This document shows, piece by piece, positions 31,371 to 43,154 of a stretch of DNA of 64,000 nucleotides. The stretch is from Pseudisothecium myosuroides (Eukaryota > Streptophyta > Bryopsida > Hypnales > Lembophyllaceae). The notes beneath the pieces were generated by a model. That model did no database searches. It was given only the letters and a program-made list of their open reading frames with translations, and was not told where the DNA came from. The DNA is taken from positions 12,899,296 through 12,963,295 of the forward strand of contig OX637292.1 in NCBI GenBank assembly GCA_951799445.1. Direction: 5' to 3'. The first letter of the stretch is position 1. The number at the start of each line of letters is the position of its first letter. The position numbers and the translations under genes were made by a program.

Positions 31371-32651
31371 GTTTAGCAAGAGCATTGTTGAAAAATGATG
31401 GAGAATATGTTTCATGCCTACAGGAAACTTCTATCATACAATAGAGATCGCAGTTTTAGGCTTTAGATGTCACATTACTCATTTATTGCTCACCAAACAA
31501 GCCTAAAAATTTGTGGCAACAATTTTGACACCAATTGTGTGATGATCTTAGGAATCGATTACAAGTACACCAACAATTGGAGGATCCTAGTGAGCACAAG
31601 TACTCCACTTGGTATTCCATTATGGACTGTTTCTTATTGACAAATTTTAAAATTCAACAAGTACAATAAACCTTTGGCCAACATACTAAGAATGCCACAA
31701 TCAAGAATTCCTTGGAACCTTCATCGTTCCAATCCTTCTTGCAATCCTTTAATTGTTGTACAATGTGATTGAAATAAGATGATCTCATGTCTATCATCAA
31801 TGAATATGTACCTAAACTGAACGTAAGACAAACTGTTGTTTATCAAAAAGTCATAACATCAATAAATGAACATAGTGGAAGGACATTTTTTCTTGATGGA
31901 CCAGTTGGACCAAAAAAAACATATGTGTATTTTACCATTATAGCAAAAGTTTGGGGCAAAGAGAAGATCATGATATGAGTAGCATTGTTTGATATTGTTG
32001 CGGTTATCCTTGATGGTGGACAAACAACCCATTCAACCCTCATACTTCTAGTTGAAATCAATGAAGATTCAATATGTCTGATTGTTAAAACGTCAAATTG
32101 CGTAGGTCTTCTACGCGAGGCATCACCAATCATTTGGGATGAAGTCCCTATACAACAATATCATTGTCTAGAAGCAATTGACCATACATTGCATGAGTTT
32201 CATAACAATGATAGGACTTTGGGAGGTATGATTGCACACACTTTGGGGAGGTGATTTTTGTCAAAAACTCCAATTATTGTCAAAAGTTCAAGAGCACAAA
32301 AAGCAGCCGCTTCATTTCGAAGATCAATGACATGTTGTGGCCAGGAATGCGCATATTGAGGTTACAACAAAACATGCGCTTGACTATAATTTTGCAAATT
32401 GGCTCCTTGAAGTTGGAAGTGGTCAAATTCCAACTGATCCAAATGGTTGCATTATGCTACCTAAACAAATAGTAATCGGTTAAATAATGGTGTCCCTCAT
32501 TCAAAATTTTTATGGTAGTATACATAATATTCCTTTACAAAATGATGAATATTTTAAAGAACAAATCATTTTATCAACTCAAAATTAGGTTGTTGACAAC
32601 ATCAACAAATAAGTCCTTCAAATATTTTCAAGGGTGTCTTAAACATTCTTA
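31371..32651 (+). pseudogene. Helitron protein, helicase N-part
   Basis: Pif1-type helicase follows the Rep region. LLKNDGEYVSCLQE and LWQQF precede it. FFLDGPVGPKKTYVYF (31,890-31,930) is the Walker A position, but the glycine before the lysine is replaced (GPVGPKKT instead of GPGGTGKT). LREASPIIWDEVPIQQ (32,115-32,160) is Walker B. RLQQNMRL near 32,370 matches the QNMR motif, and GSGQIPTDPNGCIMLP follows in another frame. The changed Walker A and the stops make it inactive. Confidence 0.85.
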
Positions 32652-33589
32652 ACCCCTAAAGGACCATTGTCCCTACGGGGGACAAATGCATTTTTGGGCA
32701 GGTACCTACGGACTGAAATTTTCTCCTGATTTTTTGAAACTTTTTTTGGAGGTAGAAAAGTTGATTAGCTTCAAGGGAATATAATTTTTTTCACAATCGG
32801 TGCCCGGGAAAAAAAGTTATGACCATATAAGCTCAAAACAGGCTACGGGGGGCAGCTCGGGCAGCAAAAAAAAAATGGACAAAAATTTGAATTTTTTTTT
32901 TTAATATTTTTTTTCTCATAGGTTATATTTTTGGCTATTTGGAAAGCTTCGATTCATTTCATTTGACTTTGTTATGAGGAAGTTATGGACATTCTTGTTT
33001 TTCGGGCAGTTAGAGCATCTTCTTGAAAAAAATAACTTTAGGATTCATTTCTGAATGCAATTTTTCAAATTTTTCAAATTTTTTTTTTTTGCATGGTCTG
33101 ATTTACTTGTTAGAACAATCCCACCATTAGGATTAGTGCATTTTAATTCCATCTAAAATATATGAATATTTTAGATTTTCCTTCTATCTCGTACCTACAT
33201 CTACTTAACAATTTTTTTAAGAATGATAATTAAGTTTTTTTTGAATTTTTTTTTTTCCTAGACTCTCAACTCAATTCTCCACTACAAGCATTAAAAGCTC
33301 AAAACTCTGTAGTGAAAAAATTTTAAGTTAAAAATGTTCAAAGTCAAAAAATCCAGTCCCGCAATGTGCTGAAAAACTTGTTTTTTCCACTTTAAACACA
33401 GATATCTTGCAATCTATGCGGTCAAAAATTCTGAAATTTTTTCCACACTTTTTTATACTAGTTAGGTGTAAGATCCTACGGTTAGATGTGAAAAAAAAAA
33501 CAATTTAAATTTTTTTACCTTTTTGCTACAGAAATGGCAGTTTTCAGTGTTTTTTGGCAGAAAAAAGGCCTCGGTCCTTTAGGGGTTAA
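32648..33589. mobile_element. TTAA element (CCCCTAAAGGACC family), young copy
   Basis: TTAA at 32,648-32,651 and 33,586-33,589 encloses CCCCTAAAGGACCATTGTCC and CCTCGGTCCTTTAGGGG. It is 942 bp long and nearly identical over long stretches to the copy at 1363-2298, suggesting recent activity. It is non-coding and inserted in the Helitron helicase. Confidence 0.9.
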
Positions 33590-33702
33590 GTGCAAATGTT
33601 GTGGACCTAGCTAGTGGATGCTAGCAACGAGAATATATGTCCTATTGAATACCTCAACTCCTTGGAGTTGCTTGGATTGTCACCTTCAAAGCTACAACCT
33701 AA
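33586..33702 (+). pseudogene. Helitron helicase fragment between two TTAA elements
   Basis: The frame reads NENICPIEYLNSLELLGLSP, a recognisable part of Helitron helicases, and continues with SKLQP. It is only about 115 bp long because TTAA elements lie on both sides. Confidence 0.85.
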
Positions 33703-34632
33703 CCCCCAAATTCTCAAACCCCTTTTTTTGGCAACATAGTGATTGCAGGCAATGAAAATTTTATTTTTTTTCTTTAAAATTTTCACACAATATGTGCCCA
33801 AGGAGTAGCTTTAAGACCCAACAATTTTCATAACTTTTGACTACATGGTTAAAAAGTTATTGTATATAATTTTTTGCATTTGGTGGGCAACTCGGGCAGC
33901 TCAAAAAAATTCTTTAAAAATCACTTAAAAGAAATTGAAATTGAAATTGGTTTTCTAGATTTATATATATGTGAAAAGCTTTGAATCATTCCATTTTGAT
34001 TAATGAGATGAAAGTTATAACTAAGGAGTTTTAGTTTGAGGGTAGTTATGGAATCCCTACTCTAAAATAAACTTTGAAGTCCTTCATTTAACTCAATTTT
34101 CAACATTTTTGGAAAAAAATAAAAACATTGGGTGTAGATTGTTTATTACAACATTACAACCATTGGGATTAGCATTTTTGAATTATAAAACTAAATTCTT
34201 GACAATTTAGTAATTTGAATCATTTTCTACTCCCGTTTCTACTTCTTTCTACTTACTAATTTTTTCAAATTATACAATTTCAAATGATCTAAATTTTTTC
34301 AAGCATGTAGCCATTTTGCCTTGAAGAATGAATCCAAAGAATAACCACCATTTTGGACATTTTTTCATACAAATGTGACCTTGTGAAGTGCAGCTACCCG
34401 GGTTTTTTGCAGGGCCAAAAAAAGGGTTTTTGTCAATTCAAACACTAATATCTTGCAATCTACATGGTGGAAATTTCTAAATTTTTTCTACATCTTCTCA
34501 AACCAATGTGCTGCAAGATTCTATGGTTATATGTGTCCTAAAATATTTTTTGTAAAATTTGGTACTTGTATTAGAAATGGCAATTTTAGAGTGTTTTTGG
34601 TGAAAACATAATCAAATTCTTTTAGGGGTTAA
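33699..34632. mobile_element. TTAA element, older subfamily, in Helitron
   Basis: The left edge is a mutated CTAA at 33,699 followed by CCCCC, and the right edge is CTTTTAGGGG with TTAA at 34,629-34,632. Its 934-bp length agrees with the related copy at 37,339-38,271 (933 bp). Removing it joins CAACCTAA to GGTTGGATGTCC, and the helicase frame reads on. Confidence 0.8.
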
Positions 34633-34815
34633 GGTTGGATGTCCTATCATGTTGCTTCCAAATATTTGCCTCCAATCATGGTCTCTGTAATGACTCTTGC
34701 CTTATAATGATGCATCTAAACAATTGCGTTATTGAAGCCCCAATTTTAACGGAAAGCCATGCCTAAGAAACTACATTCATTCCAAGAATTACATTACAAT
34801 CAACAATAATAGAAG
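34629..34815 (+). pseudogene. Helitron helicase, fragment before the large hAT insert
   Basis: The frame reads KVGCPIMLLPN near 34,635 and, after a shift, NNCVIEAPILTESHA and ETTFIPRITL up to 34,800. These are conserved helicase segments. The final eight bases, AATAGAAG, are the hAT target copy. Confidence 0.85.
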
Positions 34816-34993
34816 CAGGGTTGTCATATCGGACGGGTCGAGGTGATCGGACGGGACGGACGGACGGGCAAACCGGACCGGACGGACGAACGGTCCGAAC
34901 AGCCCGGACGCCCTTCATTATTGAAAATTTCCAATTGGCAAGTCACTTCACGTTGGTGGTCCACGCTGGAATCAGGTTGCGGATGTGAAAGTT

Positions 34994-35232
34994 AGGGCGG
35001 AGACGTGAAAGTCAAGGCGGGGACTTGAACGTCAGGGCGCGGACTTGAACGTCATGGTGGGGACTTGAATGTCAGGGCGCGGACATGAACGTCAGGGCAC
35101 GGACCTATTATACGGGGGCGGGGACTTCAGGTCAGGGTGGGGACTTCAGGGCAGGGACTTGACGTCAGGGCGGGGACTTCAGGGCGGGGACTTGACGTCA
35201 GGGCAGGGACGCAAGGGCGCGGACGTCGCAGT
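34994..35232. repeat. GC-rich minisatellite, array 1
   Basis: Units of about 17-20 bp based on GTCAGGGCGGGGACTT repeat about a dozen times with variants. The composition contrasts strongly with the AT-rich surroundings. Related arrays lie at 37,077, 40,338 and, inverted, 44,003. Confidence 0.85.
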
Positions 35233-35235
35233 CCT

Positions 35236-35510
35236 CCGCCATAGTGGGGGGGAAGTGAAATTCGTTTTGAACTTGGCCATGGGTTTCTTCCTTCCCATGT
35301 AGAGGGGGAACCCATTAACGCAGCTTGCCCTTCATTTCAGATCGAGAATATCTTCAAGTCAATGGCTCCATTAAGAGGTCCAACCACTTTTTCAATTTAA
35401 AGACCATGTATGGAAGCATGTGGCTCCCTTCTTGATGCCAAACTTCTCCTTCTTGCCTTCACCAAGCACTTGAGAATTAGGACCCACCCAAAATAAAGGA
35501 GATTTCTGAA
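35236..35510 (+). other. Conserved segment of the hAT unit, possible captured exon
   Basis: This non-repetitive segment recurs at 37,197-37,342 plus 38,268-38,410 and at 40,550-40,830. It includes a splice-acceptor-like CCTTCATTTCAG followed by an open stretch that in the third copy reads FENIFKSMAPLRGPTT. I do not recognise the protein. It could be a gene piece picked up by the element, or ordinary element DNA. Confidence 0.4.
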
Positions 35511-35514
35511 AATG

Positions 35515-36790
35515 AAATTTTTATTTGTGTAATGGGATCCTATGAGGTTTTGGGATTGAAATGAAAAACTAGTTCCGTTATTTTTTAATTCAAGTTCAAC
35601 GGTACTTTTTTGTAATGGGGATATTTAAGTATGGTTTGGGGTTGAAAATTCTAAATGAAATACTAGTCAAGTTATTTTGAATTCAATCATTCCACTAGAA
35701 AATTTTATTTGTGTAATGGGATCCTACAACGGTTTGGGATTGAAATGAAATACTAGTTCCGTTATTTTTAATTCAAGTTCAACGATACTTTTTTGTAATG
35801 GGGATATTTAAGTATGGTTTGGGATTGAACATTCTAAATGAAATACTAGCCAAATTATTTTGAATTCAATCATTCCACTAGAAAGATTTATTTGTGTCAT
35901 GGGATCCTACGAGGGTTTGGGATTGAAATGAAATACTAGTTCCGTTATTTTTTAATTCAAGTTCAACGGTACTTTTTTGTAATGGGGATATTTAAGTATG
36001 GTTTGGGATTGAAAAAATTAAATGAAATACTAGCCAAGTTATTTTGAATTCAATCATTCCACTAGAAAGATTTATTTGTGTCATGGGATCCTACGAGGGT
36101 TTGGGATTGAAATGAAATACTAGTTCCGTTATTTTTTAATTCAAGTTCAACGGTACTTTTTTGTAATGGGGATATTTAAGTATGGTTTGGGGTTGAAAAT
36201 TCTAAATGAAATACTAGTCAAGTTATTTTGAATTCAATCATTCCACTAGAAAATTTTATTTGTGTAATGGGATCCTACGAGTTTTTGGGATTGAAATGAA
36301 ATACTAGTTCCGTTATTTTTAATTCAAGTTCAACGATACTTTTTTGTAATGGGGATATTTAAGTATGGTTTGGGGTTGAAAATTCTAAATGAAATACTAG
36401 TCAAGTTATTTTGAATTCAATCATTCCACTAGAAAATTTTATTTGTGTCATGGGATCCTACGAGTTTTTGGGATTGAAATGAAATACTAGTTCCGTTATT
36501 TTTTAATTCAAGTTCAACGGTACTTTTTTGTAATGGGGATATTTAAGTATGATTTGGGATTGAAAAAATTAAATGAAATACTAGCCAAGTTATTTTGAAT
36601 TCAATCATTCCACTGGAAAGATTTATTTGTGTAATGGGATCCTACGAGGGTTTGGGATTGAAATGAAATACTAGTTCCGTTATTTTTTTAATTCAAGTTC
36701 AACGGTACTCTTTTGTAATGGAGATATTTAAATATGGTTTGGGGTTGAAAATTTTAAAAGAAATACTAGTCAAGTTGTTTTTAATTCAAG
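35515..36790. repeat. 184-bp tandem array 1, seven units
   Basis: The marker GGGATCCTA recurs at 35,534, 35,718, 35,901, 36,085, 36,269, 36,452 and 36,636, a period of 183-184 bp. Each unit is itself two related halves of about 92 bp, both containing AAATGAAATACTAG. The units are highly similar, suggesting recent amplification. Confidence 0.92.
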
Positions 36791-36909
36791 CATTCCAAAA
36801 TAGTATTTCAAAAATATAAACCTCTAAATTGAGCAAATTCGTTAGGATTTTTTTAACTTCAAATTAGGGTCAACACCCAAGTTTGGTGCCTTGGGCATTT
36901 AGGGGTTAA
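36790..36909. mobile_element. Truncated end of a CCCCTAAATGCCC-family TTAA element
   Basis: The 120 bp ending GGTGCCTTGGGCATTTAGGGG plus TTAA (36,906-36,909) match the end of the 645-bp element family. The rest of the element is missing. The same truncated piece closes the next unit at 40,065-40,175, so it was present before the units were duplicated. Confidence 0.75.
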
Positions 36910-37338
36910 GATATTTGTGAGTTCAAGTTTGTGAATTCGCATGTTCAACTTTGTCTTGGAGGGAGTCCAAGTTTGTCATGGAGGGAGTTCAAGTTTGTCA
37001 TGGAGGGAGTTCAAATTTAGCTTGGAGGGAGTTCAGGTCTGCGCGTTTGGATAAATTTCCACACATACGCCGAGGTCAGGGTGCGGACTCCAGGTCAGGG
37101 CGGGGACTTCTGGTCAGGGCGGGGACTTCAGGGCGGGGCGGGGACTTCAGGGTGGGGACTTGACGTCAGGGCGGGGACGCAAGGGCGCGGACGTCGCAGT
37201 CCTCCGCCATAGTGGGGGGGAAGTGAAATTCGTTTTGAACTTGGCCATGGGATTCTTCCTTCCCATGTAGAGGGGGAACCCATTAATGCAGCTTGCCCTT
37301 CATTTCAGTTCGAGAATATCTTCAAGTCAATGGCTCCA

Positions 37339-38271
37339 TTAACCCCTAAAGGACCAACATGCCTTTTTTGGCAACATAGATATTTTGGGCAGGTACGTGT
37401 GACTAGAGATTTTCTTATTTTGGGCTGAAATTTTTATAGAAGGTGCGGACGAGGAATATCTTTCATATGCACCAAATTTCATGACATTTGGAAATATGAG
37501 TCAAAAGTTATGGCCAAATATGTTGTTTGTTGGTCAACTCGGGCAGTTCGGGCAGATCAGAAAAAATCACTTTTTTCAAAAATAAAAATTTGAAATTGGT
37601 TTATTAGATTTATATATACGTGGAAAGCTTTGAATCATTCCATTCTGATCAATGAGTCAAATGTTATGAGGATTTTTAGTTTGCGGGCAGTTATGGATTG
37701 TCTACTCTAAAATAAACTTTGAAGTCGTTTATTTCACTCGATTTTCAATATTTTTCAAAAAAAATAAAATTTTAGGGTGTAGATTGTTTAATACAACATT
37801 GCAACCATTGGGATTGGCATTTTTCAATTCCATAATTAACTTCTTAACAATTTAGTGTTTTGAACCATTCTCTACTTCTATCTACTTACTATTTTTTTCC
37901 TATATGTTGAACAATTCCAAATAATCTGAAAATTTTCAAGCATGTAGCCAACTTGCCCTGAAGAATGAATCCAAAGAAGCACAACAATTTTGGAATTTTT
38001 TTCATAATAATTTGACCTTGTGAAGTGCTGCTGCCCGGTTTTTCGCAGGGCCAAAAAAAGGACTTTTGCCACTTCAAATGCTGATATATTCCAATCTACA
38101 CGATGGAAATTTCTGAAATTTTTTCCACATATTCTCAAACCAAAATACTACAAGATCCTACGATTACATGTGTGCAAAAATGATATTTTTCAAAAATTTG
38201 GTACTTGTACTAGAAATGACAGTTTTGGAACATTTTTGGTGAGAACATAGTCAAGGAACTTTAGGGATTAA
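37339..38271. mobile_element. TTAA element inserted in one higher-order unit, with empty sites
   Basis: TTAA at 37,339-37,342 and 38,268-38,271 encloses CCCCTAAAGGACCAACATG and GGAACTTTAGGG. The equivalent positions near 35,369 and 40,688 read TGGCTCCATTAAGAGGTCC without the insert. The 933-bp element therefore inserted precisely at TTAA after the unit had been duplicated. Confidence 0.95.
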
Positions 38272-38411
38272 GAGGTCCAACCACTTTTTCAATTCAAAGA
38301 CCATGTGTGGAAGCATGTGGCTCCCTTCTTGGTGCCAAACTTCTCCTTCTTGCCTTCACCAAGCACTTGAGAATTAAGACCCACCCAAAATAAAGGAGAT
38401 TTCTGAAAATG

Positions 38412-40064
38412 AAATTTTTATTTGTGTAATGGGATCCTACGAGGGTTTGGGATTGAAATGAAATACTAGTTCCGTTATTTTTTAATTCAAGTTCAACGGT
38501 ACTTTTTTGTAATGGAGATATTTAAGTATGGTTTGGGATTGAACATTCTAAATGAAATACTAGCCAAATTATTTTGAATTCAATCATTCCACTAGAAAGA
38601 TTTATTTGTGTAATGGGATCCTACAACGGTTTGGGATTGAAATGAAATACTAGTTCCGTTATTTTTTAATTCAAGTTCAATGGTACTTTTTTGTAATGGA
38701 GATATTTAAGTATGGTTTGGGGTTGAAAATTTTAAAAGAAATACTAGCCAAGTTATTTTGAATTCAATCATTCCACTAGAAAATTTTATTTGTGTAATGG
38801 GATCCTACAACGGTTTGGGATTGAAATGAAATACTAGTTCCGTTATTTTTTAATTCAAAATCAACGGTCCTTTTCTGTAATGGGGATATTTAAGTATGGT
38901 TTGGGATCGAAAAAATTAAATGAAATACTAGCCAAGTTATTTTGAATTCAATCATTCCACTAGAAAGATTTATTTGTGTAATGGGATCCTACAACGGTTT
39001 GGGATTGAAATGAAATACTAGTTCCGTTATTTTTTAATTCAAGTTCAACGGTACTCTTTTGTAATGGAGATATTTAAGTATGGTTTGGGATTGAAAAAAT
39101 TAAATGAAATACTAGCCAAGTTATTTTGAATTCAATCATTCCACTAGAAAGATTTATTTGTGTCATGGGATCCTACGAGGGTTTGGGATTGAAATGAAAT
39201 ACTAGTTCCGTTATTTTTTAATTCAAGTTCAACGATACTTTTTTGTAATGGGGATATTTAAGTATGGTTTGGGATTGAAAAAATTAAATGAAATACTAGC
39301 CAAGTTATTTTGAATTCAATCATTCCACTAGAAAAATTTTATTTGTGTAATGGGATCCTACAAGGGTTTGGGATTGAAATGAAATACTAGTTCCGTTATT
39401 TTTTTATTCAAGTTCAACGGTCCTTTTTTGTAATGGGGATATTTAAGTATGGTTTGGGATTGAAAAAATTAAATGAAATACTAGCCAAGTTATTTTGAAT
39501 TCAATCATTCCACTAGAAAGATTTATTTGTGTAATGGGATCCTACGAGGGTTTGGGATTGAAATGAAATACTAGTTCCGTTATTTTTTAATTCAAGTTCA
39601 ACGGTACTTTTTTGTAATGGGGATATTTAAGTATGGTTTGGGGTTGAAAATTCTAAATGAAATACTAGTCAAGTTATTTTGAATTCAATCAATCCACTAG
39701 AAAATTTTATTTGTGTAATGGGATCCTACGAGTTTTTGGGATTGAAATGAAATACTAGTTCCGTTATTTTTTAATTCAAGTTCAACGATACTTTTTTGTA
39801 ATGGAGATATTTAAGTATGGTTTGGGATTGAAAATTTTAAATGAAATACTAGTCAAGTTATTTTGAATTCAATCATTCCACTAGAAAATTTTATTTGTGT
39901 AATGGGATCCTACGAGTTTTTGGGATTGAAATGAAATACTAGTTCCGTTATTTTTTAATTCAAGTTCAACGGTACTTTTTTGTAATGGGGATATTTAAAT
40001 ATGGTTTGGGGTTGAAAATTTTAAATGAAATACTAGTCAAGTTGTTTTTAATTCAAGCATTCCA
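38412..40064. repeat. 184-bp tandem array 2, nine units
   Basis: GGGATCCTA recurs at 38,431, 38,615, 38,799, 38,983, 39,167, 39,352, 39,536, 39,720 and 39,904. The unit is the same as in array 1, including the two 92-bp halves, and shows variant combinations shared between the arrays. Confidence 0.92.
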
Positions 40065-40337
40065 AAATAGTATTTCAAAAATATAAACTTCTAAATTGAG
40101 CAAATTCGTTAGGATTTTTTTAACTTCAAATTAGGGTCAACACCCAAGTTCGGTGCCTTGGCATTTAGGGGTTAAGATATTTGTGAGTTCAAGTTTGTGA
40201 ATTCGCGTGTTCAACTTTGTCTTGGAGGGAGTCCAAGTTTGTCATGGAGGGAGTTCAAGTTTGTCATGGAGGGAGTTCAAATTTAGCTTGGAGGGAGTTC
40301 AGGTCTGCGTGCTTGGATAAATTTCCACACATACGCC

Positions 40338-40545
40338 GAGGTCAGGATGCGGACTCCAGGTCAGGGCGGGGGCTTCAGGTCAGGGCGGGGACTTTAGGGT
40401 GGGGACTTGACGTCAGGGCGAGGACTTCAGGGCAGGGACTTGACGTCAAGGCGGGGACTTGAGGTCAGGGCGGGGACTTCAGGGCGGGGACTTCAGGGCG
40501 GGGACTTGAGGTCAGGGCGGGGACGCAAGGGCGCGGACATCGCAG
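40338..40545. repeat. GC-rich minisatellite, array 3
   Basis: Units such as GGTCAGGGCGGGGACTTCA repeat about ten times. It belongs to the third, partial higher-order unit. The open frame across it (40,407-40,817) is a by-product of repeat periodicity and not a convincing gene. Confidence 0.85.
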
Positions 40546-42063
40546 TCTTCCGCCATAGTGGGGGGGGGGGAAGTGAAATTCGTTTTGAACTTGGCCATGG
40601 GATTCTTCCTTCCCATGTAGAGGGGGAACCCATTAACGCAGCTTGTCCTTCATTTCAGTTCGAGAATATCTTCAAGTCAATGGCTCCATTAAGAGGTCCA
40701 ACCACTTTTTCAATTCAAAGACCATGTGTGGAAGCATGTGGTTCCTTTCTTGGTGCCAAACTTCTCCTTCTTGCCTTCATCAAGCACTTGAGAATTAGGA
40801 CCCACCCAAAAAAATAGAGATTTCTGGAAAATGAAAATTAACTTGCACACTTCAATAAAAAAAAATTGAAATTACATGCTACAAGTTTTTGGGTTTATAA
40901 CGAAAGACAAGGTACACATTTTTTTTAATTCAAGTGGGAGGATGCATTTTCAAATTCTCCAAATATAAACTAAAAGGGTTCACAGTTAAAAAAAAAATCA
41001 AACACGTCTTATATTTTTTAGACTTCTAATTGAGTGGGTTAGTTTTTGGTAATGGGGGCTACAAGGGTTTGGAAATTGGAATTCACATCATTAACGTATA
41101 ACAATGTATTACAATGTAGTTCAAGGATTTTATTTTTAAAAATAGAGGCTACAAGGATTTGGAAAGGAAACAAAATGCAAGTTCTAGTGGTTTCGAAGCA
41201 AGTTGAAGGCTTTAGTCTTGTTACTAGATGCTACAAGGGTGAAGGGTTTTGATTTCAAATCAAATAGAAGTTATGTTTTGTTTAGTTATAGTTGAAGCCT
41301 TTATGGTGTTGGTAAATTGTTGTTCCAAGTATTTAAAATTCAAATCAAATACAAGTTAAATGTTATGTGCTTGTATTTCAAGGGCGGCAAGTTGAAGTAC
41401 GAGTTATAAGGGTTTGGAAATCCTTTCAAATACAAATTAATATTTTTGGAGGACAACCATGTTCTGAACAATACATCTGGCTTGTATATTAGAACATTTT
41501 ATTCTATTGTAGTAATTGATTCGAAGAGTATGCATACTTTATCAAGTGAATTCCAAACTGTTTTAATTCACCAAGCTCCCGACAGAGAACGGGTCTGAGT
41601 GAGGCAACGAGCAAGCCAACAAGGGCCTCCCTTCCTTTACTTTGAAATTCACAACAGGAAAAAATATTGTTTGATTGAACAAGGGCCCCCTTTCATTCCC
41701 AAAAAAATTACTTGAATTTGGGTCCAATTTAAAAAAATGTGGTTCATATGAACAAGGGTCCCAACTTATTGGAAGTTATTGCTTACAAATTCAAAAGGAA
41801 TTAGTATTTTTTTGCCTACAATGCAAAAAAATATGTTTCAATTGAACGAGGACCCCTTTATTGCTTCTTAATGGAGAATGAATTAAACTCATTTGCCTAC
41901 AAGGAAAGAAATACGGGTCCATGGAGCCAAGTTCCTCTTTACTTTTAAATTTACAAGAAATTACTCAAATTAGTTCCACTTGACCCCAATACACAAAAAT
42001 ATGGTTTGTTTGTACAAGGGCCCCCTTTCATTCAAAAATAAATTAGTTCAATTTGACTCCAAT

Positions 42064-43000
42064 TTAACCCCTGAAGGACAAAGGCCTATTTTCTGCCAAA
42101 AAACACTCAAAACTGCCATTTCTTTAGCAAAGAGTAAAAAAAATTTAATTTTTTTTTCTCCACATCTAACCATAGGATCGTACACCTGACTAGTATGAGA
42201 ATGTGTGGAAAAAATTTCAGAATTTTGGACCACACAAATTGCAAGAAATCTGCATTTTAAGTGCAAAAAACAAGTTTTTCAGCTCATCATGGGACTAGAT
42301 TTTTTGACTTTGAACATTTTAAAATTTTAATTTTTTGCACTACAAAGTTATGAGCTTTAAATCTTTACAATGGAGAATTGAGTTGAGAGTCTAGCAAAAA
42401 AAAGAAAAATCCCAAAAACTTAATTTTCAATATTAAAAAAATTGTTAAGTAAAAGTAGGTACGAGATAGTAGGAAAATCTAAAATTTTAATATCTTTTAT
42501 ATGGAATTAAAATGCATTAATCCCAATGGTGACATTGTTCTAGAAAAAAATCTAAACCAAAAAGAACTCTTTTTTTTTTTAAATTGTAAAAATTGCATTC
42601 AGAAATGAATCCTACAAGTTATTTTTTACAGGAAGATGCTCTAAGTGCCCGAAAAGTAAGATTGTCTATAACTTTCTCATAACAAATCCAAATGGAATGA
42701 ATCAAAGCTTCCTAGATAGACAAAAATATAATGTAGGGCAAAAAAATTTTTTTTTTTTAAATTCAAATTCCTGCAAATTTTTTGGGGCTGAAACCCCTCT
42801 CCCCTGTTTTGAGCTTATTTGGGCATAACTTTTGTTCCCAGACAACGATTGAAAAATAATAATATTCCCATGAAGCTTACAAGTTTTTCGATCTGTATAA
42901 AAAAAATCAGGACAAAAATCAAAATTCAGCCCGTAGGTACTTGCCCCAAATCCCATTTGTCCCCCGAGGCCCGAGGGGACAATGGTCCTTTAGGGATTAA
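42064..43000. mobile_element. TTAA element (CCCCTAAAGGACC family), reverse copy, with empty site
   Basis: TTAA at 42,064-42,067 and 42,997-43,000 encloses CCCCTGAAGGACAAAGGCC and CAATGGTCCTTTAGGGA. The uninterrupted site GGTCCAATTTAAAAAAATGT is present at 41,721 in the other copy of the local duplication. 937 bp, non-coding. Confidence 0.9.
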
Positions 43001-43154
43001 AAAAATGTGGTTCACGTGAGCACAGGTCCCCCCTTATTGCTCATAAATTCGAAAGGAATTATTAGTAGTATTCGAAAGGAATTATTACTAGTAATTTTTT
43101 GCCTACAATGCAAAAAAATATGGTTTAATTGAATGAGGGCCCCTTTATTGCTTC

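Larger units (their letters stand above)
36910..40175. repeat. Second higher-order unit of the hAT element
   Basis: The order repeats that of about 34,990-36,909: GC minisatellite (37,077-37,196), conserved segment, 184-bp array, truncated TTAA-element end. Before the minisatellite is a short GGAGGGAGTTCAAGTTTGTCAT repeat. Without the nested TTAA element (37,339-38,271) the unit would be about 2.3 kb. A third, partial unit starts at 40,176 and runs to about 40,830. Confidence 0.85.

Noticed and set aside
35515..40064. CRISPR-like appearance of regular repeats
   Set aside because: The repeats are 184 bp and contiguous with no unique spacers, in a plant nuclear context. They are tandem satellite units.
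40407..40817. 136-codon ORF with GR- and GL-rich repeats
   Set aside because: Its first half is the translated GC minisatellite and the equivalent ORF is broken in the other units. Only the possible captured segment at its end was kept, with low confidence.
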